Positions 1 to 8,525 of a stretch of DNA of 64,000 bases are shown one piece after another. The stretch spans positions 62,001 to 126,000 of the forward strand of contig NZ_JANLOD010000069.1 in assembly GCF_025466085.1 (NCBI RefSeq). Direction: 5' to 3'. Position 1 is the first letter of the stretch; each line of letters begins with the position of its first letter. The notes beneath the pieces were generated by a model, which was not told the DNA's origin, did not search any database, and saw only the letters and a list, made by a program, of their open reading frames with translations. Made by a program: the position numbers and the translations under genes. The stretch is from Pseudomonas sp. 14P_8.1_Bac3 (GTDB lineage: Bacteria; Pseudomonadota; Gammaproteobacteria; Pseudomonadales; Pseudomonadaceae).

Positions 1-814
1 CGCGCACGCCTACTCCCGTGAAGCTTTCGCCCGCCTCAAAACAGAGGGAATCATTCCGGCGTCTACCGAAAGCCTATTCGGTCATGATGTCGCAAAAGCG
101 CTGAAGCAGCTTTGTGGAGTCTTGGTAAACACTGCCAAACTAGTTGAAAACCCAGAAGCTTTGGAAAAAATCTTTAAAGACTTATCCAGAATCGAAGGAG
201 CCGCATCTACTCTTCGCGGTAGTCTTTTTGAGCTTGCTGTCGCCCAAATCGCCCAGTGGACATTCCCTGGTTATCTCATGGAAATGAACAAAATCGTTAG
301 GGACTCCATCGGAGCTAGCGCCGAAATCGATCTATTTTTTTATAAGCGGAATCACGAATTGGTATTCATCGAGTGCAAAGGCATTCATCCCATGTCGACG
401 GTTGACGATGCCGAGGTGAAAAAATGGCTCGACGTACGGATTTCAGTAATACGCGCATTTGTGAAGTCTCATAGTGAATGGAGCAAATTCACCCAGCGTT
501 ATGAGATGTGGACAAGCGGCAGATTTTCAGAACCCGCGATTGCTATGGTCTGTGAAAAGCAAGCACAAAGCCCAAAATTCACTATTGAGATTAGAGATGC
601 CGACTACGTGCTCTCCCAAGCTACAGCCAGTAACGACCAAGGTCTGATCCGCACCTACACACAGCATTTCGTTAATCATCCAATGCAGGAGTTCACGCAG
701 AAGAAAGAGCGTGAGGAACGCCGAGCGAGAAAGACTGCAGCGAGGGAACCCAAGCTTCCTACCCCCTCACCATTCGAGCCGCTATTGGTACAAGCGTTGG
801 AGACAGGGCAGTAA
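1..814 (+). CDS. PD-(D/E)XK nuclease-like protein, 5' end outside window
   Basis: The reading frame is open from base 2 to the stop at 814 with no in-frame stop, so the visible 270 or so codons are the C-terminal part of a longer protein. The segment AEIDLFFYK...ELVFIECKG has the D-x(n)-E-x-K spacing of PD-(D/E)XK nucleases, with a predicted strand carrying ECK. It is followed by a mostly helical region and a charged tail (KKEREERRARK). An internal TTG at 122 could be used as a start but has no clear ribosome binding site, and the upstream frame continues. The most likely role is a restriction-type nuclease or defence effector; no closer family was recognised. It is the leftmost visible cargo gene of the island. 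Confidence 0.55.
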   Translation, partial: AHAYSREAFARLKTEGIIPASTESLFGHDVAKALKQLCGVLVNTAKLVENPEALEKIFKDLSRIEGAASTLRGSLFELAVAQIAQWTFPGYLMEMNKIVRDSIGASAEIDLFFYKRNHELVFIECKGIHPMSTVDDAEVKKWLDVRISVIRAFVKSHSEWSKFTQRYEMWTSGRFSEPAIAMVCEKQAQSPKFTIEIRDADYVLSQATASNDQGLIRTYTQHFVNHPMQEFTQKKEREERRARKTAAREPKLPTPSPFEPLLVQALETGQ

Positions 815-942
815 TAACAGCATTCCGGTGGTCATTTGCGCACTACAAGATTGGCCATCTCACCTTGCACAACTCAGCTGGCTACCCACATATGCGTGGC
901 CGTTGTTCGACCTCACTAGTTTTGTACCTTCTTGGTAAGCGT

Positions 943-973
943 CTGCCTGACTCACCTTACGAGAGTCAGGCAG
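943..973 (+). terminator. Hairpin downstream of the nuclease-like gene
   Basis: Perfect 11-bp arms CTGCCTGACTC / GAGTCAGGCAG are separated by 9 nt, 130 bp after the stop of the left-edge gene. There is no clear U-run on either strand, so it may be a weak or Rho-assisted terminator, or just an inverted repeat. The surrounding interval 815-1108 shows no convincing gene. Confidence 0.35.
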
Positions 974-1108
974 CTAACCACTGATGCGGCAGCAGTTGTT
1001 CAATCTCACATGTTCGCCGCATCGGTGTGCCTATGGCACTGATCTGGTTTTTCGGATTGCCCGAAGCCTGGTTCAGCGTAAGCAGTATCGTCTACGGATG
1101 ACCTCAGC

Positions 1109-2980
1109 TTAGCGCTTGGCTAAAGCCTTCTCCAAAATGACCTTCAGATCCGGAGCAACTGTAAAGCCCTCTGGAATGGCGAAGGTGTTCAGAAGCTTAT
1201 CGCTGTAACCTTTTTGGGTGGCCACAACTTTGATTTGAGCCAACAGCTTCTTACCTTTGACGGTCGTTGGGCTAGGCCCCGCCCCCTGACCCCATAAGTC
1301 GTCGGTAGCAGGTGAGCCACCATCCGGCCAAATGAGCCTATTGATGACTTGGCGTTTTGAGCCAAAATCGGTTCGTGCCTTAGTTACAGCCTTGGACGCA
1401 GTCTCCCTCCATTGCTCAGCTTCTTCAAACGAGATTCCGTACAGTGATGCCAGATAATCGGCTGAGCAGAAATATCCTTCAATATCCGAACCTGCGGTTG
1501 TCCAGGGATACACTCCCTGGGTACTGAAGGTTGCTGCCCATTTGGTCGCTTCCTCAGGCGTCATGAAGTCACCGTCACGATGGATTACTGCTGCAACATC
1601 AATTTTTCCATCAACTAGCAAGCCGGAAAGTAATTTGTCTTTGGGAAGGTTTTCGATCCCAAAACATCGACATAACGACAGTTGGCGACCTAGCTCCGGC
1701 CATTGTTTGAGGATGGCTCGCAAGGGTTTGTCATCCTCATCCTCTATGAAGAACAAAACAGATTTGTCCAGCCCACCCCATCCCAAAAGCCGGCGTATCG
1801 CCTCGTCATCATCTGTTTTGACTACGCCTTCACTCATCCAAACCAGCTTCGTCATAGGGCTAGCTGCACGAACCACATGTGGGCTATGTGTGGACAAGAT
1901 GATTTGAGTGTTATGTTCATCAGCCGCCTGCTCCAGAGCTTCAATCAGCCGCTCTTGTCGATTCGGATGAAGATGGGCATCTGGCTCGTCAATCAACATG
2001 AGCCTCGGCTCAAAGAAAATGAGATAAGCAAAAATCTGAATTGTTTGAAGGATGCCTGTAGCGGCGGTTTCTAGCGGCCTTTTATACCCATCCATGTGCA
2101 CCGTGGCGGAGATATGAAAGTCTTCCCTGTCATCGTAGGACACATCAATAGATACATTAGGATGCACTTTCTGCAGCAGCACATTTAGCTGCCTCAAACG
2201 CTCCTCTCCCATCAACCTATCAGGTTCATCGGCTTTGCGGGCCTTGAGGTTCAAGAGTATGTTTCGGAGGACTCCTCCGGCATCACCGCTGGCAGCCTGT
2301 CTACGCAACGATGGCTGCGCCAAGATAGCCTCCTTTTCAGAGAGACCCGCCAACCCAGGTATATAGGTAGTTAGAAACTGAAACCGCTGTTTGTACGGCG
2401 TGACAGCACTTCCGCCGTCGATATGGGCCGTAACCCCAGCTTTATTTCTGGCCGCCCTCAACCGCACGACAGTCTGAACTGGATCGTCGCCGGCAGCTGT
2501 GTGATTAAAAGCAACCTCGACAGGCGTCGATGTCGCTCCTGGTTTTAACTGACCATTGTGAAGCGTCGAGAGTGGATCGCTTGAGGGTATGTAATCTAAC
2601 CGCTCGAAAGAAATCATTTCCTTCGTGTTTTTCGGAAGAATGTAGCTCGCGGCGCGCGCTGCCCAGTGAATAGCCTGAAGTACCGATGATTTTCCGCAAC
2701 CATTCGGGCCGACCAGAATAGTTACCTTCCCCAAAGGTATGTTTGCGCGCTTAGCAGCCTTGAAGTTCTGAACAGTGATTGACTCTAAAGGGCTCCAGCG
2801 CTTCGCACGCGTGGATCGCGTATCCGGGAACGCCACGGCAGGCTCTAAAAGCTGAGGTGCTTCAACTTTTTCCACATCTTCAGGCGCGCTCTGTAGGCGC
2901 CTAGTGCGTATAACCCGCCTGACGACGGGCGCTAGATCTGCAGTTTCTACAGCATCTTCCGGATTCACTAGATCTTGCAT
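1109..2980 (-). CDS. OLD-like ATPase with C-terminal TOPRIM-type nuclease domain
   Basis: This 623-residue protein starts at the ATG at 2980, which has GGAAGG 8 nt upstream; a longer frame back to 3028 lacks such a site. After a roughly 60-residue charged leader there is an ABC/SMC-type ATPase: Walker A GPNGCGKSS (about 91-99), Walker B LMLIDEPDAHLHP (about 327-339) and the switch STHSPH (about 363). A TOPRIM-like module follows, with FIEDEDD (about 412) and HRDGDF (about 467). This architecture belongs to overcoming-lysogenization-defect (OLD) family nucleases, the class that includes GajA of Gabija and other phage-defence ATPases. No intact UvrD-type partner is adjacent, although a helicase C-terminal fragment lies at 7301-7543. 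DNA nicking or cleavage activity is inferred from the family. Confidence 0.75.
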   Translation of the reverse strand: MQDLVNPEDAVETADLAPVVRRVIRTRRLQSAPEDVEKVEAPQLLEPAVAFPDTRSTRAKRWSPLESITVQNFKAAKRANIPLGKVTILVGPNGCGKSSVLQAIHWAARAASYILPKNTKEMISFERLDYIPSSDPLSTLHNGQLKPGATSTPVEVAFNHTAAGDDPVQTVVRLRAARNKAGVTAHIDGGSAVTPYKQRFQFLTTYIPGLAGLSEKEAILAQPSLRRQAASGDAGGVLRNILLNLKARKADEPDRLMGEERLRQLNVLLQKVHPNVSIDVSYDDREDFHISATVHMDGYKRPLETAATGILQTIQIFAYLIFFEPRLMLIDEPDAHLHPNRQERLIEALEQAADEHNTQIILSTHSPHVVRAASPMTKLVWMSEGVVKTDDDEAIRRLLGWGGLDKSVLFFIEDEDDKPLRAILKQWPELGRQLSLCRCFGIENLPKDKLLSGLLVDGKIDVAAVIHRDGDFMTPEEATKWAATFSTQGVYPWTTAGSDIEGYFCSADYLASLYGISFEEAEQWRETASKAVTKARTDFGSKRQVINRLIWPDGGSPATDDLWGQGAGPSPTTVKGKKLLAQIKVVATQKGYSDKLLNTFAIPEGFTVAPDLKVILEKALAKR

Positions 2981-3261
2981 CGGTTCCTTCCTATCGATAC
3001 TGCCGAGGGCACGGCACTTATGCGCCAAAAATAGCCTTGTGCCAGTATATGGAGCTCGTCGCTCCTTGGATATATAAGCTAGGTGCAGACTACTATGCCC
3101 GCATTCGCCAACAGTCGATGCATCTAGAAAATGGAAAATGGGCTGCCGCTTGCACCTCGGGCTCGGATGAGCTGTTCGTTGTTAAGTAGCTCTGCAAGCG
3201 GTCACAGGAATAGGGGGTATTGCTGCCCCCTTCTTTCCAGGCCCAGTAGCGAGAGAAAGGC

Positions 3262-4362
3262 CTAGCGAGCATGCTCAGTCGGCCTCATTCGCTCGTCACC
3301 GACCTGCCGTAGTCGCTTGAAATCAAAAAACGGATTGCCGTACAAAAAACTCGGCGAGCGAACATCCGAATTTCTGTCAGGACGAGCATGCTCGTGGTCA
3401 GGAAAAAACGGGAGGTCGTGATGGTCAGGAGCAGAATCCGCCCGGTACACCTGCTTTTTCTCCGAAGGACTGAAAAGCATATAGGAGTAATTCATCAGCG
3501 ACTTCAGCCGCAGCAGCCACCACCAGCCGTGCGGCAGGTCAATCCTGAGGTGCCACCCCTTTTCACGCTTCTCCGCACTCGCAGCACTGCCTCCAAGCTC
3601 TTCAGCGACCATCGCATGAACGTGGGGAATCAATTCGTCAGGGATGAATTCGCTTTTACTGAACTCCGGAATATCTATCGACAGGGAAAACAGCGTGCCC
3701 AAGAACTTCAGTACATTCGGCTGTTGTTTGGCCTGTTCTAGGTGCTGCCCACAGAGCGACAGCTGGATGAGTGTCCCGCTGCCAGGCACACTGGCGATTG
3801 TGGTCCTGGCGCTGCTGATTGCAGGCTCCTTGCAGGCAAGGCAGGTACCTAGGCTAGAAAGGATCAAGGATCTGGTCACAGTAGTGTTGGCGAAACGCCC
3901 CTCAGCCATATCGGCAGCCTCTTTAGTGGTCGACGTCATCCACTGATGCCAAGCATCGTAGACAGAGCGAGCAGCAGGGGTGTCGAGAGCGCTGTAAAGT
4001 GTTCGAGTATCCGCGACAGTTACCCAATCGGAAGACATCGCTTTGACATCGAGAAGCGGCCCCCTATATCGATAGCTCCTCAGAGCACCACAGAAGTCGG
4101 ACTGAGGGTAAATCAGTACGCCCTCCTGTTTGTTTTTAATCCAGTATTTCAGAGGTGCGGCGTCAATCAGTCTTTGCCAGACCTCTAGCCTGTAGGTCAC
4201 GCTTTCACATACAAAAGATAAACGCCGGCCTACGAAGTCGAAGTTCTTGAATGAAATAGCTGCAATGAAGAGGTCTATTGTTGATGCCTCCGGAAGAGGC
4301 CCGTCCACCTCATCCAGTAGCGAATCCAAGTTGAAAAGCCTCCAACGATGATCGTTATCCAT
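3262..4362 (-). CDS. Hypothetical protein with possible zinc knuckle
   Basis: A 366-residue protein whose ATG at 4362 has GAGG 7 nt upstream. I do not recognise the family. Visible features are a CLAC pair near residue 180 and a C-x2-H (CGQH) about 40 residues later, which could form a zinc site, and a His/Asp-rich segment near the C terminus (HHDLPFFPDHEHARP). There is no signal peptide or clear membrane segment. It lies about 280 bp upstream of the OLD-like gene on the same strand, so the two could be co-transcribed. It is divergent from the small gene at 4570. Real coding is likely from its length and start signal; the function is unknown. Confidence 0.6.
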   Translation of the reverse strand: MDNDHRWRLFNLDSLLDEVDGPLPEASTIDLFIAAISFKNFDFVGRRLSFVCESVTYRLEVWQRLIDAAPLKYWIKNKQEGVLIYPQSDFCGALRSYRYRGPLLDVKAMSSDWVTVADTRTLYSALDTPAARSVYDAWHQWMTSTTKEAADMAEGRFANTTVTRSLILSSLGTCLACKEPAISSARTTIASVPGSGTLIQLSLCGQHLEQAKQQPNVLKFLGTLFSLSIDIPEFSKSEFIPDELIPHVHAMVAEELGGSAASAEKREKGWHLRIDLPHGWWWLLRLKSLMNYSYMLFSPSEKKQVYRADSAPDHHDLPFFPDHEHARPDRNSDVRSPSFLYGNPFFDFKRLRQVGDERMRPTEHAR

Positions 4363-4569
4363 ACCAGACCTCTAGAAATTTTACTTTGTTCTACAGCAGC
4401 CGGCCGAACGGCCTACGGGACTTCAGGGCCAAACGTATAGGGACGGAGCGGAACATCGAAACCTCATCAACAGCCCTCATCTCGGGTGGTACCTCTGCTA
4501 GCAGACAGATCGATACTGGTGAAACAGGAGTGCAGGATAGCCACACCAAAACAACGATGGAGATCCAAA

Positions 4570-4932
4570 ATGTACCCACCACCAACCCTCGACGACGCCT
4601 GCTTTGTACTCCAGCAATTGGACAGCATCCCACGCCCGTATGGCGATAACGAAGGCGACGCCATCAACAGCGATAGCGTCTATTACGCACTTGAGCCCCA
4701 TCACCAGCAGATCGTGGATCAGGCATACACCGTAGTGTGTGCATACACCCGTAAGCCTGGCGGAATGGAGGCGAACACGAGAGCCGTCAACGCACTGACC
4801 CACCGGGGCTACTCAACCTATTTGGGGCCGGACCAGAACGATGTATACCGTCTGGTTGGAACCGCGGAGAGCGAAAACTGGTGCCTTATTATCTCCGACC
4901 CTGGATCCAGCAACGCTCACGATGACTATTAA
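4570..4932 (+). CDS. Small hypothetical protein
   Basis: A 120-residue acidic protein. The ATG at 4570 is preceded by GGAG (8 nt), which makes it preferable to an in-frame ATG at 4486. No family was recognised and there is no signal peptide or membrane segment. Its TAA stop (4930-4932) overlaps the TAA stop of the convergent gene (4929-4931), so the two genes meet with shared stop bases. It may form a unit with its neighbours in the island, but nothing in the sequence proves this. Confidence 0.5.
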   Translation: MYPPPTLDDACFVLQQLDSIPRPYGDNEGDAINSDSVYYALEPHHQQIVDQAYTVVCAYTRKPGGMEANTRAVNALTHRGYSTYLGPDQNDVYRLVGTAESENWCLIISDPGSSNAHDDY

Positions 4933-5945
4933 TCCTCGGGGGTAACCGTCAGGGTCGAGCCGTCCGGCAGGCGATAGCTTGCCGTGACGACGACCCGCTG
5001 ACGCTTACGCTCCTTTTCCTCCTGTTTCATCATCACCCTGCAGATCTTGCGAGTCGTTAGTTCGGAGATTGTGATCTTGGGATCACCCTCCCGATCAATC
5101 ACCTCCATGATCTTGTCTGTCGCGATATTGGCGCTCTTCCAAGGCGTTAGCGTCAAAAGAGACCCTGCACCGCGCAGGCTGTAGTAGAGCTCCGCGACCC
5201 TCTTTTTGCCCAGATTCACTTGGGCTGCGTTCGAATGCTTTTTCCGGGCATTCGCTTTGGCTTTCCTTGTATCTGCAATTGTGTCGAACCGCTGCATGAT
5301 GAAATCTGACGCCTTACGCATCCCCAGCAAGTAGTTCGCGTCGATTAAGTAGGAATACGCGATATCAGTTTTCTCGGCCTCTGCAGCTTTCTGGGCCTGC
5401 ATTAGCAGGCCGCATATGGCATAAACCGATGCCTGGGTTTGCTGAGGGGTTTCAAGGGTCTCAGCGATGTGATCCGACAAACTCTTACCTTCAAGATGCA
5501 CCACCGAGTCCAGGATCAGCAGAAAAAGATCGTCACCTGGTAGCTCGTAGCCGTTCAATAAGGGAATGGTGATGCGTTCAAGCACCATTTTCATGAAGCT
5601 CTGCAGCTGTGCTTCACCTCCATCCTTCTGAGCAGCCATGATTTGATTCAGAAATGCTGGAAGACGAGGTCGGAAGTGATTGATGAATTCGGATAATGCC
5701 AGAGCCCATAAACGCTGTAGCTCAGTATCAAAGGAGCGCGCAGGCCGGCCTTCATGCAACAGCAACTGCTTACCCGCATAGGCCGGCAGAACGACCTCGT
5801 GCACAATTTGAAAGAGGTTGGCAATTTCCTCCCTCTGCAGCCGGATGACATCCGTGCCATTCACCTTGTTCTGCAGTACTTGGATTTGACGAAATGTCTC
5901 CTCCAATCCGGCTTCAATTGATCCTTCTTCAAAGGTGAGTTCCAT
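4929..5945 (-). CDS. Hypothetical helical protein
   Basis: A 338-residue protein starting at MELTFEEGS. The ATG at 5945 has CGGAGAA 7-8 nt upstream, whereas the longer frame back to 6014 has no such signal. The sequence is rich in predicted helices with heptad-like stretches (ETFRQIQVLQNKVN) and a basic C-terminal third (KAKANARKKH, KQEEKERKRQR). It ends in a short beta-hairpin-like tail (YRLPDGSTLTVTPED). No catalytic motif was seen and no family recognised. Confidence 0.55.
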   Translation of the reverse strand: MELTFEEGSIEAGLEETFRQIQVLQNKVNGTDVIRLQREEIANLFQIVHEVVLPAYAGKQLLLHEGRPARSFDTELQRLWALALSEFINHFRPRLPAFLNQIMAAQKDGGEAQLQSFMKMVLERITIPLLNGYELPGDDLFLLILDSVVHLEGKSLSDHIAETLETPQQTQASVYAICGLLMQAQKAAEAEKTDIAYSYLIDANYLLGMRKASDFIMQRFDTIADTRKAKANARKKHSNAAQVNLGKKRVAELYYSLRGAGSLLTLTPWKSANIATDKIMEVIDREGDPKITISELTTRKICRVMMKQEEKERKRQRVVVTASYRLPDGSTLTVTPED

Positions 5946-6029
5946 TCTTTTTCTCCGAGGGCGGTTGAGATCGCCTTGGAGTTTACTGGATGGCCTACTG
6001 ATATCACAGATCACTACACTAGGCTCTGT

Positions 6030-6542
6030 CTACGGGACAGAACCCTTCGAGCCAGTGGTAACCGTCCGGCCAACTGAATCGCTCCGGGTTTCGTAGTGTG
6101 CCCAACTGGCCATCAGGGCCGGCTGATCGCCGGTGCGGATGTCGCGCTGCAGGTGCACTCCGACGGCGCGCAGGCGCTGCTCAGCCTTTGCCCAAAAGCC
6201 CTTGGAGGTGCCGACTTCGTGCATTGAGTCCAGCGGCAGGCCGTACTGGCGGCTCAGGCACCACAATGAGGCCAGCCCGAGACGCTGGGCCTGGTGCGCC
6301 GGGCGGATCTTGAAATCGCTGATGTACAGGCGGTCGTTCAACGGGCTGACGCCGTATGTGATGTAGCCGACTTGCTGGCCGTGCTGATGGATCGCGGCGG
6401 TGATATCCAGCCCAGGAAAGACGAAATTGCCGCGCAGCGCTTCGCTGCGCAGGGTCACCAGTTGCAGGCTGGTGGCCAGCGTCTCGAGGCGGGTGACTTG
6501 ACGGCGCTGGAAGAAATCCCGCAGGGGGTCAAACAGGGACAT
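6030..6542 (-). CDS. GNAT-like acetyltransferase domain protein
   Basis: A 170-residue protein. The chosen ATG at 6542 has AGGAACTGGCC directly upstream, 35 nt after the stop of the preceding gene; longer starts would overlap that gene. The central part (VGYITYGVS...LYISDFKIRP) and the following helix with RLGLASLWCL resemble the beta4-beta5 and acetyl-CoA-binding region of GNAT N-acetyltransferases, although the pyrophosphate loop is not canonical. The substrate is unknown. It probably forms a two-gene unit with the zinc-ribbon-like gene upstream. The fold assignment is moderate. Confidence 0.5.
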   Translation of the reverse strand: MSLFDPLRDFFQRRQVTRLETLATSLQLVTLRSEALRGNFVFPGLDITAAIHQHGQQVGYITYGVSPLNDRLYISDFKIRPAHQAQRLGLASLWCLSRQYGLPLDSMHEVGTSKGFWAKAEQRLRAVGVHLQRDIRTGDQPALMASWAHYETRSDSVGRTVTTGSKGSVP

Positions 6543-6576
6543 GGCCAGTTCCTGGTCATCAATGGGAGGTAAAGGG

Positions 6577-6936
6577 TCATCCAGGAATCCGACTGACGTA
6601 TTGGTCAGGAGAAATCTTGTCATGGCCGAATTGCGCCACGGCCAGGTACCAGAGTCGGCCCTTGCCTTGGTAAGCATTCGAACAGGTGACTTCGTTGGCG
6701 GTGATACCGGCGCGCTCACGATAGACGATGAAATCGCCGGCACGGATTTCCCGGGCGGGCACGCGCTCAACGAGGTAACAGTTTCCCACCTTGTCGGCCA
6801 TTTTGATGTGCACTGATTGTTGGCAGGTGAGGCAGGTCCAGTTGCTCCGATTGAGGACGATGGTGTGATCAGGGGAGTCGTGGCCCGCCGGGCAGGTATG
6901 GGTCAAATCGAAGACGGTTTCAACGCGAAATGTCAT
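6577..6936 (-). CDS. Small zinc-ribbon-like protein
   Basis: About 119 residues. The start is ATGACATTTCG at 6936, with GGATGG 8 nt upstream; an alternative ATG at 6945 lacks a Shine-Dalgarno sequence. The N-terminal part has CPAGH and WTCLTCQ, a Cys/His arrangement like a zinc ribbon. The rest (NCYLVERVPAREIRAGDFIVY) looks like a small beta-rich fold. It is followed by the GNAT-like gene. A 9-bp-arm palindrome lies 24 bp upstream of the start and is a candidate operator for this pair. The function is unknown. Confidence 0.5.
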   Translation of the reverse strand: MTFRVETVFDLTHTCPAGHDSPDHTIVLNRSNWTCLTCQQSVHIKMADKVGNCYLVERVPAREIRAGDFIVYRERAGITANEVTCSNAYQGKGRLWYLAVAQFGHDKISPDQYVSRIPG

Positions 6937-6959
6937 AGGGGCCATCCGTGGTCAAATAG

Positions 6960-6981
6960 GGTGATAACCTATGTTATCACC
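6960..6981. promoter_or_regulatory. Perfect palindrome, candidate repressor operator
   Basis: Arms GGTGATAAC and GTTATCACC are separated by CTAT. The site lies just upstream of the minus-strand zinc-ribbon/GNAT pair and directly before the umuC remnant. The size and symmetry fit a dimeric repressor operator, but no regulator can be assigned to it. Confidence 0.5.
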
Positions 6982-6998
6982 AGCTTTTGTGCCCTCAG

Positions 6999-7245
6999 AA
7001 AGGCGGAGGTTCTGCTGATGGACCTACGCCAACCGGGCGAGTTTTCCGAGGACCTGTTCGCGGCCACGCAGGCGGTTGCCTGCGATCGGCTCATGCAGGT
7101 GATGAATACTACCAACGGGCGCTGGGACAGAGGCACGATGCGCTCTGCCAGCGTGCCGGTTGCTCCCGACTGGGGTATGCGCAGGGAGATGATGAGCCAG
7201 TCATACACCACACGGCTCGATCAGCTCTGGACGGTGAAGTGCTAA
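6999..7245 (+). pseudogene. umuC: Remnant of umuC, C-terminal end only
   Basis: The frame KAEVLLMDLRQPGEFSEDLFA...DRLMQVMNTTNGRWDRGTMR...APDWGMRREMMSQSYTTR matches the C-terminal region (DUF4113) of UmuC, the catalytic subunit of DNA polymerase V. The rest of UmuC (the polymerase palm, fingers and little-finger domains) is missing. Homology stops abruptly at about 6999, next to the palindrome at 6960-6981. It cannot make a polymerase. It probably marks the edge of an earlier insertion or deletion. Confidence 0.75.
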
Positions 7246-7300
7246 CGACTCAAAGCCTGTCAGCAAGCCCTCGTTCTCGAAGGCTGCCCCCCTTGGCCTG

Positions 7301-7543
7301 CTACAGCAAATGGGTGATGGTCCACCCTTGATCGGTCAATGCCGTTTTACACTCGTCTGAAACCCGTTGTGCATTGACTGCCAAGCACAGAAAGCTGGTA
7401 GGTCGCGACATGCCGACATACAGGTTTCGAAATTGAGAAAGTTGAGTCTCAGGCATTTTCCCGGAGCGAGTGTCAATCCCAGCAATGATGGGTAATGCCA
7501 GCTTAAGACCAAAAAAGAAGGAAAAATATCGCCTAGAATTCAT
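7301..7543 (-). pseudogene. Remnant of a UvrD/Rep-type helicase, C-terminal end
   Basis: The segment FRNLYVGMSRPTSFLCLAV followed by about 25 residues resembles helicase motif VI and the C terminus of superfamily 1 UvrD-like helicases (consensus LYVAMTRA/P...L). Only about 50-60 residues are recognisable; the upstream part of the frame has no helicase motifs. It may derive from a defence helicase such as a GajB-type protein, but the fragment is too short to say. No complete helicase is present in the island. Confidence 0.5.
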
Positions 7544-7588
7544 GACTCAAAGTGCAATTTTTACGCTTAACGTCTAGGAAACCTGACC

Positions 7589-7939
7589 ATGCGCATAAGG
7601 GCACAGACTGATCAAACCATCGCTAAAGACATCGGAAGGCGAATTCAAGCCATACGTTTGAAAAAAAATATCAGTTTGGAGGACATGGCGAAGTCTGCTG
7701 GAATAAGCCGACAAACTCTGCATTTGTTGCTGAATCATGGAAAAGGGACATTCGCAAACCTGATAGCTATCCTTCGCTCAATCAATGAGCTCGAACGTTT
7801 GAGTTCTTTGGTAGAAGAAGTATTGCCTAGCCCTTTACAGGTCATTCGCATGGAGGGGAAAAAACGCCAGCGGGCATCGGGTCGGCGTGCTAGTACAGAC
7901 GAGCTTTCCACCGAGACAAAAAGAGTTAGCGACTGGTAA
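7589..7939 (+). CDS. XRE-family HTH regulator, HipB-like
   Basis: A 116-residue protein with TAGGAAA 8-9 nt upstream of the ATG. Residues 10-65 (IGRRIQAIRLKKNISLEDMAKSAGISRQTLHLLLNHG) are a standard XRE helix-turn-helix. The C-terminal tail (VIRMEGKKRQRASGRR) resembles HipB-type antitoxins, which are normally followed by hipA. No hipA follows here, so it is either an orphan antitoxin left after loss of the toxin or a stand-alone repressor. It might control its own promoter or neighbouring cargo. Confidence 0.7.
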   Translation: MRIRAQTDQTIAKDIGRRIQAIRLKKNISLEDMAKSAGISRQTLHLLLNHGKGTFANLIAILRSINELERLSSLVEEVLPSPLQVIRMEGKKRQRASGRRASTDELSTETKRVSDW

Positions 7940-8156
7940 CTGCTTAATTGCATAGACTTTATCACGCACTTGCATTGGCAATGACAGGACAATTGCGCCG
8001 TGGCTGATCATTCGTTTGCATTTGACCTGAGCAGCGCATGCCCTGGCGGCGACCGTCAGCGAACGGCTAGAAGCGATCACTGAGTTTCATCCATCACGCC
8101 ATAACAAAATCGCGAGCATAATGAAGCATCTCCAACGATGCAGCATGAGTCGGATC

Positions 8157-8369
8157 ATGAGCAAAACCGAAAGTTGGACAGTTAGATGCCAAGACACCGC
8201 AGATGGAAGTGGCGACGTAATCGTCGACTTACCACCAGAACTACTTGCGAGCTTGGGCTTAGTCCTTGGTGACGCGCTGACAATCGAGGTGATTGATGGC
8301 GCGATAGTCCTGAAGCCGAAGCGCAGTACCTCCTCCAATTCTGATCCGTCGCCTCCACCCACCATCTAA
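8157..8369 (+). CDS. AbrB/MazE-type antitoxin-like protein
   Basis: About 70 residues from MSKTESWTVRC; an upstream in-frame ATG at 8121 is possible and the start signal is weak. The core DVIVDLPPELLASLGLVLGDALTIEVIDGAIVLKP, spread over roughly residues 20-55, is a swapped-hairpin AbrB fold of the kind found in MazE/PemI antitoxins. No MazF-like toxin is adjacent. The proline- and serine-rich C-terminal tail is short. It is probably an orphan DNA-binding antitoxin or regulator. Confidence 0.6.
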   Translation: MSKTESWTVRCQDTADGSGDVIVDLPPELLASLGLVLGDALTIEVIDGAIVLKPKRSTSSNSDPSPPPTI

Positions 8370-8525
8370 TCTGCAAGCGGCTTAGGCGTAGCTGTTTGCC
8401 TGACCGCAGGCTTTTCGGCAAGAAGCAGTAGGGTCGAGGGTTTTGGTGGCCCTCTCAGCCCCAATTACTTCTTGGGTGTACCCACAGAACATTTATCGTG
8501 AAAGAAATTTCGAAAAGGGAGCGTT

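Noticed and set aside
973..1100. Possible C-terminal relic of an insertion-sequence transposase on the minus strand (IEQLLPHQWLAA)
   Set aside because: Fewer than 40 codons between stops and only a vague resemblance to IS66-type tails; not enough to call.
4391..4667. Overlapping minus-strand frames opposite the 120-residue gene
   Set aside because: They clash with the better-supported plus-strand gene and have no start signals.
6817..7245. 142-codon plus-strand frame read as one gene
   Set aside because: Only the part after about 6999 is umuC-like; the first part is antisense to the zinc-ribbon gene.
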